A stretch of DNA of 21,881 bases from DATHBP01 sp035296085 (GTDB lineage: Bacteria; Actinomycetota; Actinomycetes; Propionibacteriales; Nocardioidaceae), in assembly GCA_035296085.1 (NCBI GenBank), contig DATHBP010000052.1, positions 1-21,881 of the forward strand, in the 5' to 3' direction. The notes beneath the pieces are model-generated. The model was not told where the DNA came from and searched no databases. It saw only the letters and a program-made list of their open reading frames with translations. This document shows, one piece after another, positions 14,716 to 21,881 of the stretch. A program made the translations under genes and the position numbers. The number at the start of each line of letters is the position of its first letter. Within the stretch, counting starts at the first letter, position 1.

Positions 14716-15417
14716 TCAAAGCTGGCTGGAGCGGGCAGCCGGGCGCCCTGCCAGCACCGCCTCCGCGAGCACCAGATCGAGGGGACGGGTGACCTTGAAG
14801 GCATCCTCCGCCCCCGGGACGACCACCACCTCGACGCCGATCAGCTCGACCAGCCCGGCGTCGTCGGTCGTCTCGACCCCGTCGACCAGCGCCGCCTCGT
14901 GCGCCTGCGTAAGGACGTCGCGGCGGAACCCCTGTGGAGTCTGCACTGCGCGTAGCCGGGTCCGGTCGACCGTGCGTACGACCCGGCCCGACGCGCCGAC
15001 TGACTCGATCTCCTTGAGCGTGTCGGGCACTGGCAGTACCGGGATCGCGGCAGCCGCGCCGTCGCGTAGCGCGGCCACGACCCGGGTGACGAGCTCGACC
15101 GGTACGAGCGGGCGGGCGGCGTCGTGGACGAGCACTGTGTCGATGTGGGCCGGCAGCGCCGTCAGCGCTGCGGCGACCGAACGTTGACGGGTGTCGCCGC
15201 CGGGAACGACCCAGACGTCGGTGCCGAGCACCTGGCGACCGAGAAGCCGCTGGACAGCCGCAACGTCGTTTGCTGGCGCAGCCACCACCACAGCTTCCAC
15301 ACCGCTGCTCCGGGCGAGCGCGCGGACCGCGTGCACAAGTAGCGGGGCGCCGCCGAGAAGCCGCAGCGCTTTGGGGTCACCCGGTCCAAGCCGGACTCCG
15401 CGCCCAGCGGCCGGCAC
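14716..15417 (-). CDS. ispD: 2-C-methyl-D-erythritol 4-phosphate cytidylyltransferase
   Basis: This enzyme transfers CMP from CTP to methylerythritol 4-phosphate. Landmarks are PAAGRGVRLG, the CTP loop, at the extreme start, VHDAARPLVP, VPDTLKE, VQTPQGFRRD and ETTDDAGLVE. The 233-residue version given begins at GTG 15417, which is the first standard start but falls inside the first beta strand (usually TAAIVPAAG). The conserved upstream residues LRTAAI are encoded in frame at 15418-15435 and the frame stays open to the carD stop at 15480. No ATG, GTG or TTG lies in between. CTG 15465, seven nt after a CAGG, is the best rare-codon candidate, followed by the ATC codons. The enzyme identity is certain, the start is not. 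Confidence 0.93.
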   Translation of the reverse strand: MPAAGRGVRLGPGDPKALRLLGGAPLLVHAVRALARSSGVEAVVVAAPANDVAAVQRLLGRQVLGTDVWVVPGGDTRQRSVAAALTALPAHIDTVLVHDAARPLVPVELVTRVVAALRDGAAAAIPVLPVPDTLKEIESVGASGRVVRTVDRTRLRAVQTPQGFRRDVLTQAHEAALVDGVETTDDAGLVELIGVEVVVVPGAEDAFKVTRPLDLVLAEAVLAGRPAARSSQL

Positions 15418-15477
15418 AATCGCCGCGGTCCGCAGCGGCGCCGGCCGGATAGACGATTCGATCAGGATGGGGCCTGG

Positions 15478-15963
15478 CTAGGAGGCGAGAACCTCGTCGA
15501 GCAGTGCCTCGGCCTTGTCCTCATTGGTGTGCTCAGCAAGTGCGAGCTCGGACACCAGAATCTGCCGTGCCTTGGCGAGCATGCGCTTCTCGCCGGCGGA
15601 AAGACCCCGCTCGCGCTCACGTCGCCACAGGTCGCGGACAACTTCGGAGACCTTCATGACGTCGCCGGAGTGCAGCTTCTCGAGGTTGGCCTTGTAGCGC
15701 CGGGACCAGTTCGTGGGTTCCTCGGTGTGCTCAGCCCGCAGCACGGAGAAGACCTTCTCGAGCCCCGCGCGGTCCACGACGTCGCGGACGCCGACAAGGT
15801 CGAGATTGCAGGAAGGCACGCGCACAATGAGGTCGTTTTGGGCCACTATCCGGAGTACGAGGTACTCCCGGTCCTCACCTTTGATCTGCCGGGTCTCGAT
15901 GTCCTCGATGATCGCGGCCCCATGATTGGGGTAGACCACCGTCTCGCCGACTGCAAAGGTCAT
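15478..15963 (-). CDS. carD: CarD family transcriptional regulator
   Basis: The protein has 161 residues, as in Mycobacterium CarD. The N-terminal RNA-polymerase-interaction domain (Tudor-like) begins MTFAVGETVVYPNHGAA. The C-terminal helical DNA-binding domain contains Trp86 in NWSRRYKANLEKL, at the position of the Trp that props open promoter DNA at the -10 edge in the mycobacterial protein. CarD stabilises open complexes at rRNA and many other promoters. The start has a strong AGGAAGGGG site at 15974-15982, 10 nt upstream of the ATG. The stop TAG at 15478-15480 is directly followed, in the same frame, by the ispD open frame. carD-ispD linkage is the standard actinobacterial arrangement. 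Confidence 0.96.
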   Translation of the reverse strand: MTFAVGETVVYPNHGAAIIEDIETRQIKGEDREYLVLRIVAQNDLIVRVPSCNLDLVGVRDVVDRAGLEKVFSVLRAEHTEEPTNWSRRYKANLEKLHSGDVMKVSEVVRDLWRRERERGLSAGEKRMLAKARQILVSELALAEHTNEDKAEALLDEVLAS

Positions 15964-15990
15964 GTGTGAAGTACCCCTTCCTAGATGTCA

Positions 15991-15999
15991 AGGATAGCA
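15991..15999 (-). promoter_or_regulatory. Extended -10 promoter for carD
   Basis: The minus strand reads TGCTATCCT, an extended -10 (TG-N-TATCCT), about 28 nt before the carD ATG. Transcription would start near 15984, just before the Shine-Dalgarno. No clear -35 is present, as is usual for extended -10 promoters. Confidence 0.35.
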
Positions 16000-16016
16000 G
16001 GCGTTACCGACTCCTT

Positions 16017-16047
16017 TTGCACGTAACCGCAGGCCAGAGGCTATATC
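16017..16047 (+). promoter_or_regulatory. Possible promoter for the UbiA-family gene
   Basis: TTGCAC (16017-16022) and CTATAT (16041-16046) are 18 nt apart; TATATC in the next register is also possible. This would give a leader of about 37 nt. A separate TTGACA at 16054-16059 has no good partner -10. The call rests on pattern only. Confidence 0.3.
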
Positions 16048-16090
16048 CGCAAGTTGACATCGTCGCGGATTCGTGCCTGCGAGGGACGTA

Positions 16091-16927
16091 GTGGGACAAG
16101 CTCGCGCGCTCGTTAACGCAAGCCATCCTGGTCCAACACTTGCAGTGACCACATTGCTCACCATCCTCGCTGTGTCCAGCGGTCGCAGCGGGTGGGGGGT
16201 GGGGCTGGTTGCCGCCACGGTGCTGACCGGACAGCTCTCCATCGGGTGGTGCAACGACCTGCTCGACCGTGACCGCGATGCGGCCGTCGGCCGCACGGAC
16301 AAGCCGCTCGCGACCGGCGCCGTCTCCCCCCGGCTGGTGCGAGCTGCGACCGCCGTCGTGCTGGTCAGCTGTGTCCCCTTGTCGTTGGCCAACGGGTGGG
16401 TCGCCGGCTGTGCGCACCTGGGGGCCGTCGCTTGGGGACTGGCGTACGACGCTGGGTTGAAGGCGACCGTCTGGTCCGCCGTCCCGTACGCCGCGTCGTT
16501 CGGTTTGCAGATCGTCTTCGTCTCGTACGGCGGGGCCGGCGCTGGCCCACCCTCGGGCTTCGTCGTGATCGCAACCATGTTGCTCGCGGTGGGAGCGCAT
16601 CTGACCAACGCCGCGCCCGACCTGGACGACGACGCCGCCACCGGCGTACGCGGGCTCCCGCACCGGCTGGGTGCGCGGGTCAGCTTGGTGGGAGCAGCTG
16701 TCGCCTTCGTGCTCAGCGTCGGCCTCATCGCGCTCGACGACCCAGCTGGTACGTCGCTCGGGACGCTCACCTTGGTGGCTTCGGCTCTGATGCTGGCCGG
16801 CTTCGTAGCGGTCAGCGCGCTCCGCCTCGACGGGTCCCGACCGCCGAGTCGCTGGCTGTTCCGCTGCGCCATCGCCGTGGGGGCGATCGGCGTCGCGCTG
16901 CTCGTGGTTCGTGGCGGGGTGCGCTGA
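16091..16927 (+). CDS. UbiA-family membrane prenyltransferase
   Basis: The protein has 278 residues and about eight or nine hydrophobic helices across its length. The family's two Asp-rich motifs are present: NDLLDRDRD (54-62), matching NDxxDxxxD, and a second DLDDD (176-180). These bind the magnesium-diphosphate of an isoprenoid donor such as a polyprenyl diphosphate. The aromatic or sugar-phosphate acceptor cannot be told; family members act in quinone, tocopherol, haem O or decaprenylphosphoryl-ribose synthesis. GTG 16091 is chosen because GAGGG lies five nt upstream; GTG 16073 in the same frame is an alternative. It is divergent from carD and 64 nt before a lipoprotein gene. Confidence 0.85.
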   Translation: MGQARALVNASHPGPTLAVTTLLTILAVSSGRSGWGVGLVAATVLTGQLSIGWCNDLLDRDRDAAVGRTDKPLATGAVSPRLVRAATAVVLVSCVPLSLANGWVAGCAHLGAVAWGLAYDAGLKATVWSAVPYAASFGLQIVFVSYGGAGAGPPSGFVVIATMLLAVGAHLTNAAPDLDDDAATGVRGLPHRLGARVSLVGAAVAFVLSVGLIALDDPAGTSLGTLTLVASALMLAGFVAVSALRLDGSRPPSRWLFRCAIAVGAIGVALLVVRGGVR

Positions 16928-16991
16928 GCCGATGCGCCGTTCGTGGATACGCTGTGCGGCGGTCGAGCAACAGGGGAAGCGGAGCGGTCTC

Positions 16992-17480
16992 ATGCAGGCA
17001 AAGGCGCCAGGGTCACGGCGGCTGCGTGGCGCCGTTGCCGCGCTCGGCCTGCTGCTCGCCGCCGGCTGCGGCGCCAACTTCGACGCCCAGACCAACAAGA
17101 TCTACCAGCCCGCCGCCGGCGTAAACGACCAAGAAGGCCAGGTGCACGCCTTCAACGTGCTCGTGGTGCACAGCGAGGGCCGGGGAACGCTGATCGGCGC
17201 ACTGCTCAACAAGGCGGCTCGCAGCGACGCGCTGGTCGCAGTGACCGGCAGGTCAGACAGCTCCGACCTGACCGCGGAGATCGCCGGGTCGCAGCTCGAC
17301 TTGCCGCCGGACCAGCTTGCGCAGATCGGCGATGACGGAGCCGTGAGCATCTCAGGCGAAGGGCTGACACTGGGCGCGTCGGTGGAGATCACGCTGCGGT
17401 TCCAGAACGCTGGGCCCGTTACGGTGGAGGTCCCGGTCGTAGCCCGAACCGGCGACTACGCCACCGTCCCGGTCAGGTAG
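16992..17480 (+). CDS. Small lipoprotein, possibly LpqE-like / copper-chaperone-fold related
   Basis: The protein has 162 residues. An N-terminal basic stretch, a hydrophobic core and LLAAGC form a lipobox, with Cys26 as the lipidation site. The remainder is a single beta-rich domain with VHAFNVLVVHSEGRGTLIGALLN, then alternating hydrophobic strands with LTLGASVEITLRFQNAG and VEVPVV. This resembles actinobacterial LpqE-type lipoproteins related to the PCuAC fold, but the Met/His copper motif is not apparent, so copper binding is doubtful. ATG 16992 has GGAG seven nt upstream. It sits 64 nt after the UbiA-family gene and its stop is one nt from that of convergent gpmA. Confidence 0.7.
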   Translation: MQAKAPGSRRLRGAVAALGLLLAAGCGANFDAQTNKIYQPAAGVNDQEGQVHAFNVLVVHSEGRGTLIGALLNKAARSDALVAVTGRSDSSDLTAEIAGSQLDLPPDQLAQIGDDGAVSISGEGLTLGASVEITLRFQNAGPVTVEVPVVARTGDYATVPVR

Positions 17481-17481
17481 C

Positions 17482-18249
17482 TCAGCGGCCCTGCTGCTTG
17501 ACCGCTTCGATGGCCGCCGCCGCGGCGGCGGGGTCGAGATAGCTTCCACCCGGCTGCACCGGACGGAAGTCCTCGTCTAGGTCGTAGAGCAGCGGAATGC
17601 CCGTCGGGATGTTGAGCCCGACCACGGCCTCCCGGCTCAGCTGGTCGAGGTGCTTGACCAGGGCACGCAGCGAGTTGCCGTGGGCGACGACCAGCACCGA
17701 GGGCGTGGCACGCAGGTCCGGCACGATCGAGTCGTACCAATAGGGCAGCATCCGTACGACGACGTCGGCGAGGCACTCGCTGCGCGGCATGAGCTCAGGC
17801 GGCAACGCTGCATAGCGCGGGTCGCCCGCCTGGCTGAACTCGTCCCCGTCGGGGATCGGTGGCGGCGGAGTGTCGTAAGAGCGGCGCCAGAGCGTGAACT
17901 GCTCCTCGCCGTACTCCGCCAGCGTCGCCTTCTTGTCCTTGCCCTGCAGAGCCCCGTAGTGGCGTTCGTTGAGTCGCCAGCTGCGGCGTACGGGCAGCCA
18001 CTGCCGATCGATCCGCGGCAGGCACAGCTCGGCGGTCTCGATGGCGCGGCGCAGCAGCGAGGTGTGGAGGACACCGGGCAGCACCCCGTGCTCGGCAAGC
18101 AGGTCTCCACCGCGGATCGCCTCGGCGCGCCCCTTCTCGGTGAGACCGACGTCGACCCAGCCGGTGAACAGGTTCTTCGCGTTCCACTCGCTCTGGCCGT
18201 GCCGGATTAGGACTAGCCGGTAGGCAGCGCGGCGAGACGCGTCAGTCAC
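17482..18249 (-). CDS. gpmA: 2,3-bisphosphoglycerate-dependent phosphoglycerate mutase
   Basis: The protein has 255 residues, the usual length. It interconverts 3- and 2-phosphoglycerate in glycolysis and gluconeogenesis. The phosphorylated His17 is in LIRHGQSEWN, the second catalytic His190 in VVAHGNSL, and Glu95 in LNERHYGALQG is the acid-base residue. GTG 18249 lies nine nt after the ybjN stop, placing it in the mshA-ybjN-gpmA unit, a gene order shared with mycobacteria. No Shine-Dalgarno is obvious. A TAGAGT hexamer, made partly by the ybjN stop codon, ends six nt before the GTG and could give an additional leaderless transcript. Confidence 0.97.
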   Translation of the reverse strand: MTDASRRAAYRLVLIRHGQSEWNAKNLFTGWVDVGLTEKGRAEAIRGGDLLAEHGVLPGVLHTSLLRRAIETAELCLPRIDRQWLPVRRSWRLNERHYGALQGKDKKATLAEYGEEQFTLWRRSYDTPPPPIPDGDEFSQAGDPRYAALPPELMPRSECLADVVVRMLPYWYDSIVPDLRATPSVLVVAHGNSLRALVKHLDQLSREAVVGLNIPTGIPLLYDLDEDFRPVQPGGSYLDPAAAAAAIEAVKQQGR

Positions 18250-18255
18250 GGCGCG

Positions 18256-18261
18256 ACTCTA
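18256..18261 (-). promoter_or_regulatory. Putative internal -10 box for gpmA
   Basis: The minus strand reads TAGAGT, whose first three bases are the ybjN stop codon. It ends six nt before the gpmA GTG, a spacing that would give a leaderless mRNA. The -35 is unclear. Confidence 0.35.
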
Positions 18262-18771
18262 CTTATCGAGCCACCCGGCGAACGCCTCGAGGTTGCGCGT
18301 CGACTCCCCGCGAGCCCTGCGCCATTCCCATTCCTTGCGGATCGACGAGGCGAACCCCATCTCGAGAATGGAGTTGAACGACTCGTCGGCGTAGGTCAGC
18401 ACCGATCCGAGGATGCGGTCCACCTCGGTGGCGTCCAGTGCCCGCAGCGGAAGGCGGCCGTCGAGGTAGATGTCGCCGGCCGCGTCCACGGCGAACGCGA
18501 CTCCGTAGAGCTTGAGGTTGCGCTCGAGCAGCCAGCGGTAGACGCGCTCGTGGTTCTCGTCGGGCTGCCTGGCCACGAAGGCGTGCACGCCGAGCGCGTG
18601 GTCGCCCACCTCGAGCGTGCAGGTCGTGGTGAGCTTGCGCTCGCCGGGGAGCGTGACGACGAACGTGCCCGGCGCGCGTTCCTCGAACTCCAGGCCGGAG
18701 TCGGCGAGCGTCGCGCGCAGCAGCGCACAAGCGGCTGCGTGGGGCTCCTCGCCGGTTGCCCCGCCGCTCAT
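18259..18771 (-). CDS. YbjN domain-containing protein
   Basis: The protein has 170 residues. It has the YbjN (type III secretion chaperone-like) fold: an alternating acidic helix at the start, the central VYRWLLERNLKLYGVAFAVD stretch and a C-terminal helix around SSIRKEWEWR. No catalytic motif, signal peptide or membrane segment is visible. It starts at ATG 18771, overlapping the mshA stop by 4 nt (ATGA), and is followed after nine nt by gpmA. Mycobacteria have the same order (mshA, YbjN protein, then gpm). Function is unknown; a chaperone-like or regulatory link to mycothiol or stress is only suggested by position. Confidence 0.9.
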   Translation of the reverse strand: MSGGATGEEPHAAACALLRATLADSGLEFEERAPGTFVVTLPGERKLTTTCTLEVGDHALGVHAFVARQPDENHERVYRWLLERNLKLYGVAFAVDAAGDIYLDGRLPLRALDATEVDRILGSVLTYADESFNSILEMGFASSIRKEWEWRRARGESTRNLEAFAGWLDK

Positions 18772-20078
18772 CGGCTCGCGGCCAGCAGACGATCTTCGCT
18801 GCCGGTCAGCGCACTGCGGTAGGCGGCGACCGTACGAGCCGCCGTCTGCGACCAGCTGAAGCTCGCCGCATTGTCCACGGCGGCACGGCGCATCGTCGCG
18901 AGCCTGGCCGGGTTCACGAGCAGTGACTCGATTGCGTCGGCGTAGTCCAGCGGGTCGTGCCCCGCGACGAGCAGGCCGGTCTCGCCGTCGAGAACAGCCG
19001 TGGTGAGGCCGCCGACCGCCGCGGCGACGACCGGGGTTCCGCACGCCTGCGCTTCGATGGCGACCAGGCCGAACGACTCGTTGTAGGACGGTACGCAGAC
19101 CAGCGACGCGGCTGCGTACCAGTCGGCGAGCTCATGCTGCTCGACGGGCGGTACGAACCGCAGCACGTCGCTGACGCCCAGCTCGGCGGCAAGGGCCACG
19201 AGCAGGGCCGGCTCGTCGGTGCCCGTGCCGGACCGACCACCGATGATGGGTACGACGAGCCGGGAGCGCAGTGCGGGGTCGCGTCGTAGCAGCTCGGCCA
19301 CTGCGCGTACGAGGACATCTGGTGCCTTCAACGGCTGGACCCGGCCGACGAAGCTGACCACTTCCGCCTCGGTCGGCAGACCCAAGCGCTTGCGGGCCGA
19401 AGCGCGGTCGGCGGGGCGGAACACGTCGAGGTCGACGCCGGGGTGGATGGTGACGACACGCTCCGGTATGGCGCCGTACAGCTCGACCAGCTGGCGTGCC
19501 TCGTCCTGAGCGTTGGCGATGAGCATGTCGGCGGCGTCGACGACCTGCTGCTCGCCGATGGCGCGGGCTACGGGCTCCGGGCGGTCCCCCTCGGCGAGCG
19601 CTGCGTTCTTGACCTTCGCCATCGTGTGCATCGAGTGGACGAGCGGCACACCCCAGCGGTCTGCGGCCAGCGCACCGACCTGTCCGGACAGCCAGTAGTG
19701 CGAATGCACGAGGTCGTACCACCCCGCGTCCTGACGGGCCCCCTCGCGCAGCACTTCACGGGCGAACGTGCACAGCTGCGCAGGCAGCTCGTCTTTAGCT
19801 AGTCCCTCGAACGGACCAGCGACGACGTGGCGCACCGTGACCCCCGGAGCCAACGGCACCGCTGGGGGGAGATCGCTCGACGTGGCCCGGGTGAAGATCT
19901 CCACGTCGGTCCCGGCGGCGGCGAGGCGCTTGGCCAGCTCGACGATGTAGACGTTCATCCCACCGGCGTCGCCGATGCCCGGCTGGTCCAGCGGAGAGGT
20001 GTGCACGCTGAGCATCGCCACCCGCCGCAGCCCGAGCGGACGCAGCGGCGCGAGCTCGTGCACCGAGCCAGCGGTCAC
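18768..20078 (-). CDS. mshA: D-inositol-3-phosphate glycosyltransferase (mycothiol synthesis)
   Basis: The protein has 436 residues. The GT4 retaining enzyme joins UDP-GlcNAc to 1L-inositol 1-phosphate, the first mycothiol step. It shows the N-terminal Rossmann domain (SVHTSPLDQPGIGDAGGMNV, the inositol-phosphate loop), HSHYWLSG, and the C-terminal domain with FVGRVQPLKAPD and ESFGLVAIE, the EX7E motif (Glu334, Glu342). The GTG at 20078 is fixed by a perfect AGGAGG at 20086-20091, seven nt away; the longer frame to 20129 is rejected. It heads the mshA-ybjN-gpmA unit and diverges from an unknown lipoprotein gene. It marks the organism as a mycothiol producer. Confidence 0.96.
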   Translation of the reverse strand: MTAGSVHELAPLRPLGLRRVAMLSVHTSPLDQPGIGDAGGMNVYIVELAKRLAAAGTDVEIFTRATSSDLPPAVPLAPGVTVRHVVAGPFEGLAKDELPAQLCTFAREVLREGARQDAGWYDLVHSHYWLSGQVGALAADRWGVPLVHSMHTMAKVKNAALAEGDRPEPVARAIGEQQVVDAADMLIANAQDEARQLVELYGAIPERVVTIHPGVDLDVFRPADRASARKRLGLPTEAEVVSFVGRVQPLKAPDVLVRAVAELLRRDPALRSRLVVPIIGGRSGTGTDEPALLVALAAELGVSDVLRFVPPVEQHELADWYAAASLVCVPSYNESFGLVAIEAQACGTPVVAAAVGGLTTAVLDGETGLLVAGHDPLDYADAIESLLVNPARLATMRRAAVDNAASFSWSQTAARTVAAYRSALTGSEDRLLAASR

Positions 20079-20202
20079 ACCGACACCTCCTGCTGACCAA
20101 ACGCCCGCACGGCCTGACCCATTCCGCATTCGCCACCGCCGCCGCTGGCGCCGGATATCTGGCCGCCGGGAACCGGTCTGCGTCCGACCGCGTCATAGCA
20201 GC

Positions 20203-21102
20203 ATGTCCATTCGACGGCACGCCAACCGTGCGGCGCCACTCGCCGTGCTCCTACTGCTGTGCGTCGCCTGCGGCACGCAGTCGCCTCCGTTCACCGCTGA
20301 CCGAACACCGGCGCCAAAGCTCCCCGCGTCGGTGAACCTGGTGCCTGACGGCTACGACGGCCGGTTCCGCACGCGGGCGACGGTGCTGGAGAGCCCGGAC
20401 CTGGGCCCGCGGCTGTGCTACGCGGTGGCGGAGAGCTACCCGCCGCAGTGCAGCGGCACACCGATCGCCGGGTGGGACTGGTCCACGGTCCGCGCAGAGT
20501 CTGCGCACGGCACGACCTGGGGCGAGTACGTCGTCACCGGCACCTACGACGGCGAGACGTTCACGCTGACCGAGCCGGCCGAACCTGCCCGAGGCCTGCC
20601 GCACGCCATCGACGACGATGCGCTGGTCACGCCCTGCCCGGCGCCCGCCGGCGGCTGGCGGCCCGTCGACCCGGCGACAGCGACCCAGGCGGCCCTCGAG
20701 GCGGCCGCTCGCGAGGCGGAGCAGGCCGACGGCTATGCCGGCCTGTGGATCGACCAGCGAATCCCCGCCGACGAGATCAGCGAGCAGAACGCCAACGACC
20801 CCAAGCGCTTCGTCCTCAACATCCGCACCACCGGAGACGTGAGCGTGATGGAAGCCGCAGTTCGAGCCGTGTGGGGCGGGTCGCTCTGCGTCTCACCGGC
20901 CGTGCGCAGCGCGGCACAGCTCGACGGGATCGCTCAGGCACTGCCCGAGCTGCCGGGGCTGATCAGCAAGACCAGCAACGAGCAGACCGGACAGGTGTGG
21001 CTGGACCTCGTGGTCGCGCGCACGTCGCTGCAGCGCGACCTGGACCAGCGGTTCGGGGCCGGCACCGTGCGGCTGTTCGGTCTCCTCGAGCCGATTGACT
21101 AG
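20203..21102 (+). CDS. Unrecognised lipoprotein
   Basis: The protein has 299 residues from ATG 20203. A basic N-terminus, Leu-rich core and VACGT end suggest a lipoprotein with Cys23 as the lipidation site, although the -3 residue is an unusual Cys. After a Pro-rich tether come a region with scattered Cys (CYAV, QCSG, TPCPA, LCVS), possibly disulfide-bonded, and a C-terminal alpha/beta region with QADGYAGLWIDQRIPADE and FVLNIRTTGDV. I do not recognise the family; no catalytic motif stands out. No good Shine-Dalgarno is visible, so the exact start is uncertain. It is divergent from mshA across 124 bp and precedes typA. Confidence 0.75.
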   Translation: MSIRRHANRAAPLAVLLLLCVACGTQSPPFTADRTPAPKLPASVNLVPDGYDGRFRTRATVLESPDLGPRLCYAVAESYPPQCSGTPIAGWDWSTVRAESAHGTTWGEYVVTGTYDGETFTLTEPAEPARGLPHAIDDDALVTPCPAPAGGWRPVDPATATQAALEAAAREAEQADGYAGLWIDQRIPADEISEQNANDPKRFVLNIRTTGDVSVMEAAVRAVWGGSLCVSPAVRSAAQLDGIAQALPELPGLISKTSNEQTGQVWLDLVVARTSLQRDLDQRFGAGTVRLFGLLEPID

Positions 21103-21130
21103 CGAAACCTGAAGATCGGGGCGCAACGCG

Positions 21131-21136
21131 TACGAT
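21131..21136 (+). promoter_or_regulatory. Putative -10 box for typA
   Basis: TACGAT fits the actinobacterial TANNNT -10 pattern. It is immediately followed by the perfect dyad at 21137-21169, so transcription would start inside the dyad. No convincing -35 is seen. Confidence 0.35.
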
Positions 21137-21169
21137 GGGAGTGCCGCGAGGACGTCCGGCGGCACTCCC
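21137..21169 (+). repeat. Perfect 11-bp dyad between the lipoprotein gene and typA
   Basis: GGGAGTGCCGC (21137-21147) and GCGGCACTCCC (21159-21169) are exact complements around an 11-nt loop that itself contains the palindrome GGACGTCC. It starts 35 nt after the lipoprotein stop and ends 53 nt before the typA ATG. It could be a terminator without a T-tract, a 5'-UTR hairpin, or a repressor operator. Confidence 0.7.
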
Positions 21170-21222
21170 CGACGGAAGACCCAGGCTCAGCTGTGCATGC
21201 CCGCAACCCGAATCCCGGCACG

Positions 21223-21881
21223 ATGGTCAGCCGCGACGACCTTCGCAACGTCGCGATAGTCGCGCACGTCGACCACGGCAAGACCACTCTCGTCGACGCG
21301 ATGCTCTGGCAGTCCGGGGCCTTCCGTACGGGCCAGGACGTCGACGACCGGGTGATGGATTCGATGGATCTCGAGCGCGAGAAGGGCATCACGATCCTCG
21401 CGAAGAACACCGCGGTGCGCCATATCTCCGCAGGCCGCGAGCCGGTCACCATCAACATCGTCGACACCCCCGGCCACGCCGACTTCGGCGGTGAGGTGGA
21501 GCGGGCGCTGGAGATGGTGGACGGCGTCCTGCTGCTGGTCGACGCGTCCGAAGGCCCGCTGCCGCAGACGCGGTTCGTACTGCGCAAGGCACTGTCCAAG
21601 CACCTGCCGATCGTGCTCGTCGTCAACAAGGTGGACCGGCCCGACGCACGGATCAACGCGGTCGTCGACGAGACGTACGAGCTCTTCCTCGACCTGCTCG
21701 ACGACTCATCCGCTTCGGACTCACTGGACTTCCCTGTCGTCTTCGCCTCGGCGCGCTCCGGCCGCGCGTCACTCAGCAAGCCCGCCGACGGCGAGCAACC
21801 CGACAGTCCGGACCTCGGGCCGCTGTTCGACACGATCCTGACGCGCATCCCGGCTCCGCTCTACGACCAGACCGCGCCGCT
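21223..21881 (+). CDS. typA: Translational GTPase TypA/BipA, N-terminal part (3' end outside window)
   Basis: 219 residues of the GTPase domain are visible and the frame is open at the window edge. The G1 loop is AHVDHGKT (14-21), followed by GITILAKNTAV (switch region), DTPGH (81-85, G3) and NKVD (135-138, G4); a SAR stretch after the long insert is at the G5 position. The QTRFVLRKAL sequence is typical of TypA, as distinct from EF-G or LepA. TypA is a ribosome-bound GTPase involved in stress, cold response and 50S assembly. ATG 21223 gives MVSRDDLRNV, as in orthologues; GTG 21193 is in frame and would add ten residues. No clear Shine-Dalgarno precedes either. Confidence 0.95.
   Translation, partial: MVSRDDLRNVAIVAHVDHGKTTLVDAMLWQSGAFRTGQDVDDRVMDSMDLEREKGITILAKNTAVRHISAGREPVTINIVDTPGHADFGGEVERALEMVDGVLLLVDASEGPLPQTRFVLRKALSKHLPIVLVVNKVDRPDARINAVVDETYELFLDLLDDSSASDSLDFPVVFASARSGRASLSKPADGEQPDSPDLGPLFDTILTRIPAPLYDQTAP

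Noticed and set aside
15418..15480. carD TAG read-through as the normal way of making IspD
   Set aside because: Kept only as an alternative in the ispD finding; no recoding signal was recognised around the TAG.

Overview
The window is dense, high-GC DNA with frequent GTG starts and very short intergenic gaps. It encodes CarD, the mycothiol glycosyltransferase MshA with its YbjN and phosphoglycerate mutase neighbours, a DUF4032 protein and a CsbD protein behind an alternative-sigma-like promoter. Together these point to a mycothiol-producing actinomycete (Actinomycetota). Genus cannot be fixed from the sequence alone. No rRNA, tRNA, CRISPR array, integrase or transposase was seen, so this looks like chromosomal core sequence with local accessory additions.

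Layout. 1-1903: the 3' part of a family-2 glycosyltransferase, overlapping an unusual short-chain dehydrogenase. 2030-2251: csbD with promoter and terminator, followed by an intergenic patch carrying one copy of a dispersed repeat and a 22-bp tandem repeat. 2480-4778 (minus): fhs then fchA, a two-gene one-carbon (formate to methenyl-THF) unit. 4959-6185: a DUF4032 kinase-fold protein, divergent from fhs across a short tandem-repeat array and overlapping the next convergent gene by 59 bp. 6127-9760 (minus): cysS, rlmB and an acyl-CoA dehydrogenase in one probable operon. 9948-12439: two tandem secreted-type C39-like cysteine peptidase paralogues; only the first has a signal peptide. 12444-14045 (minus): a membrane-anchored sulfite-oxidase-type molybdoenzyme. 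14222-15963: ispF (+), ispD (-) and carD (-). 16091-17480: a UbiA-family membrane prenyltransferase and a small lipoprotein. 17482-20078 (minus): the mshA-ybjN-gpmA operon. 20203-21102: an unrecognised lipoprotein. 21223-21881: the 5' part of typA/bipA behind a perfect 11-bp dyad.

How the parts relate. carD-ispD-ispF-cysS-rlmB is normally a co-directional block in actinobacteria. Here ispF is inverted and about 4.3 kb (two C39 genes and the molybdoenzyme) separates it from cysS, so the block has been rearranged. IspD and IspF act in the MEP isoprenoid pathway and a UbiA prenyltransferase lies nearby. MshA begins mycothiol synthesis, and CysS charges cysteine, the amino acid mycothiol also needs.

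Nothing here is an obvious new defence or mobile system. The best leads are the dispersed structured repeat (2271-2324 and 14142-14195), the tandem C39 pair with a leaderless second member, ispD with no standard start codon upstream of its conserved N-terminus, and the inverted ispF.
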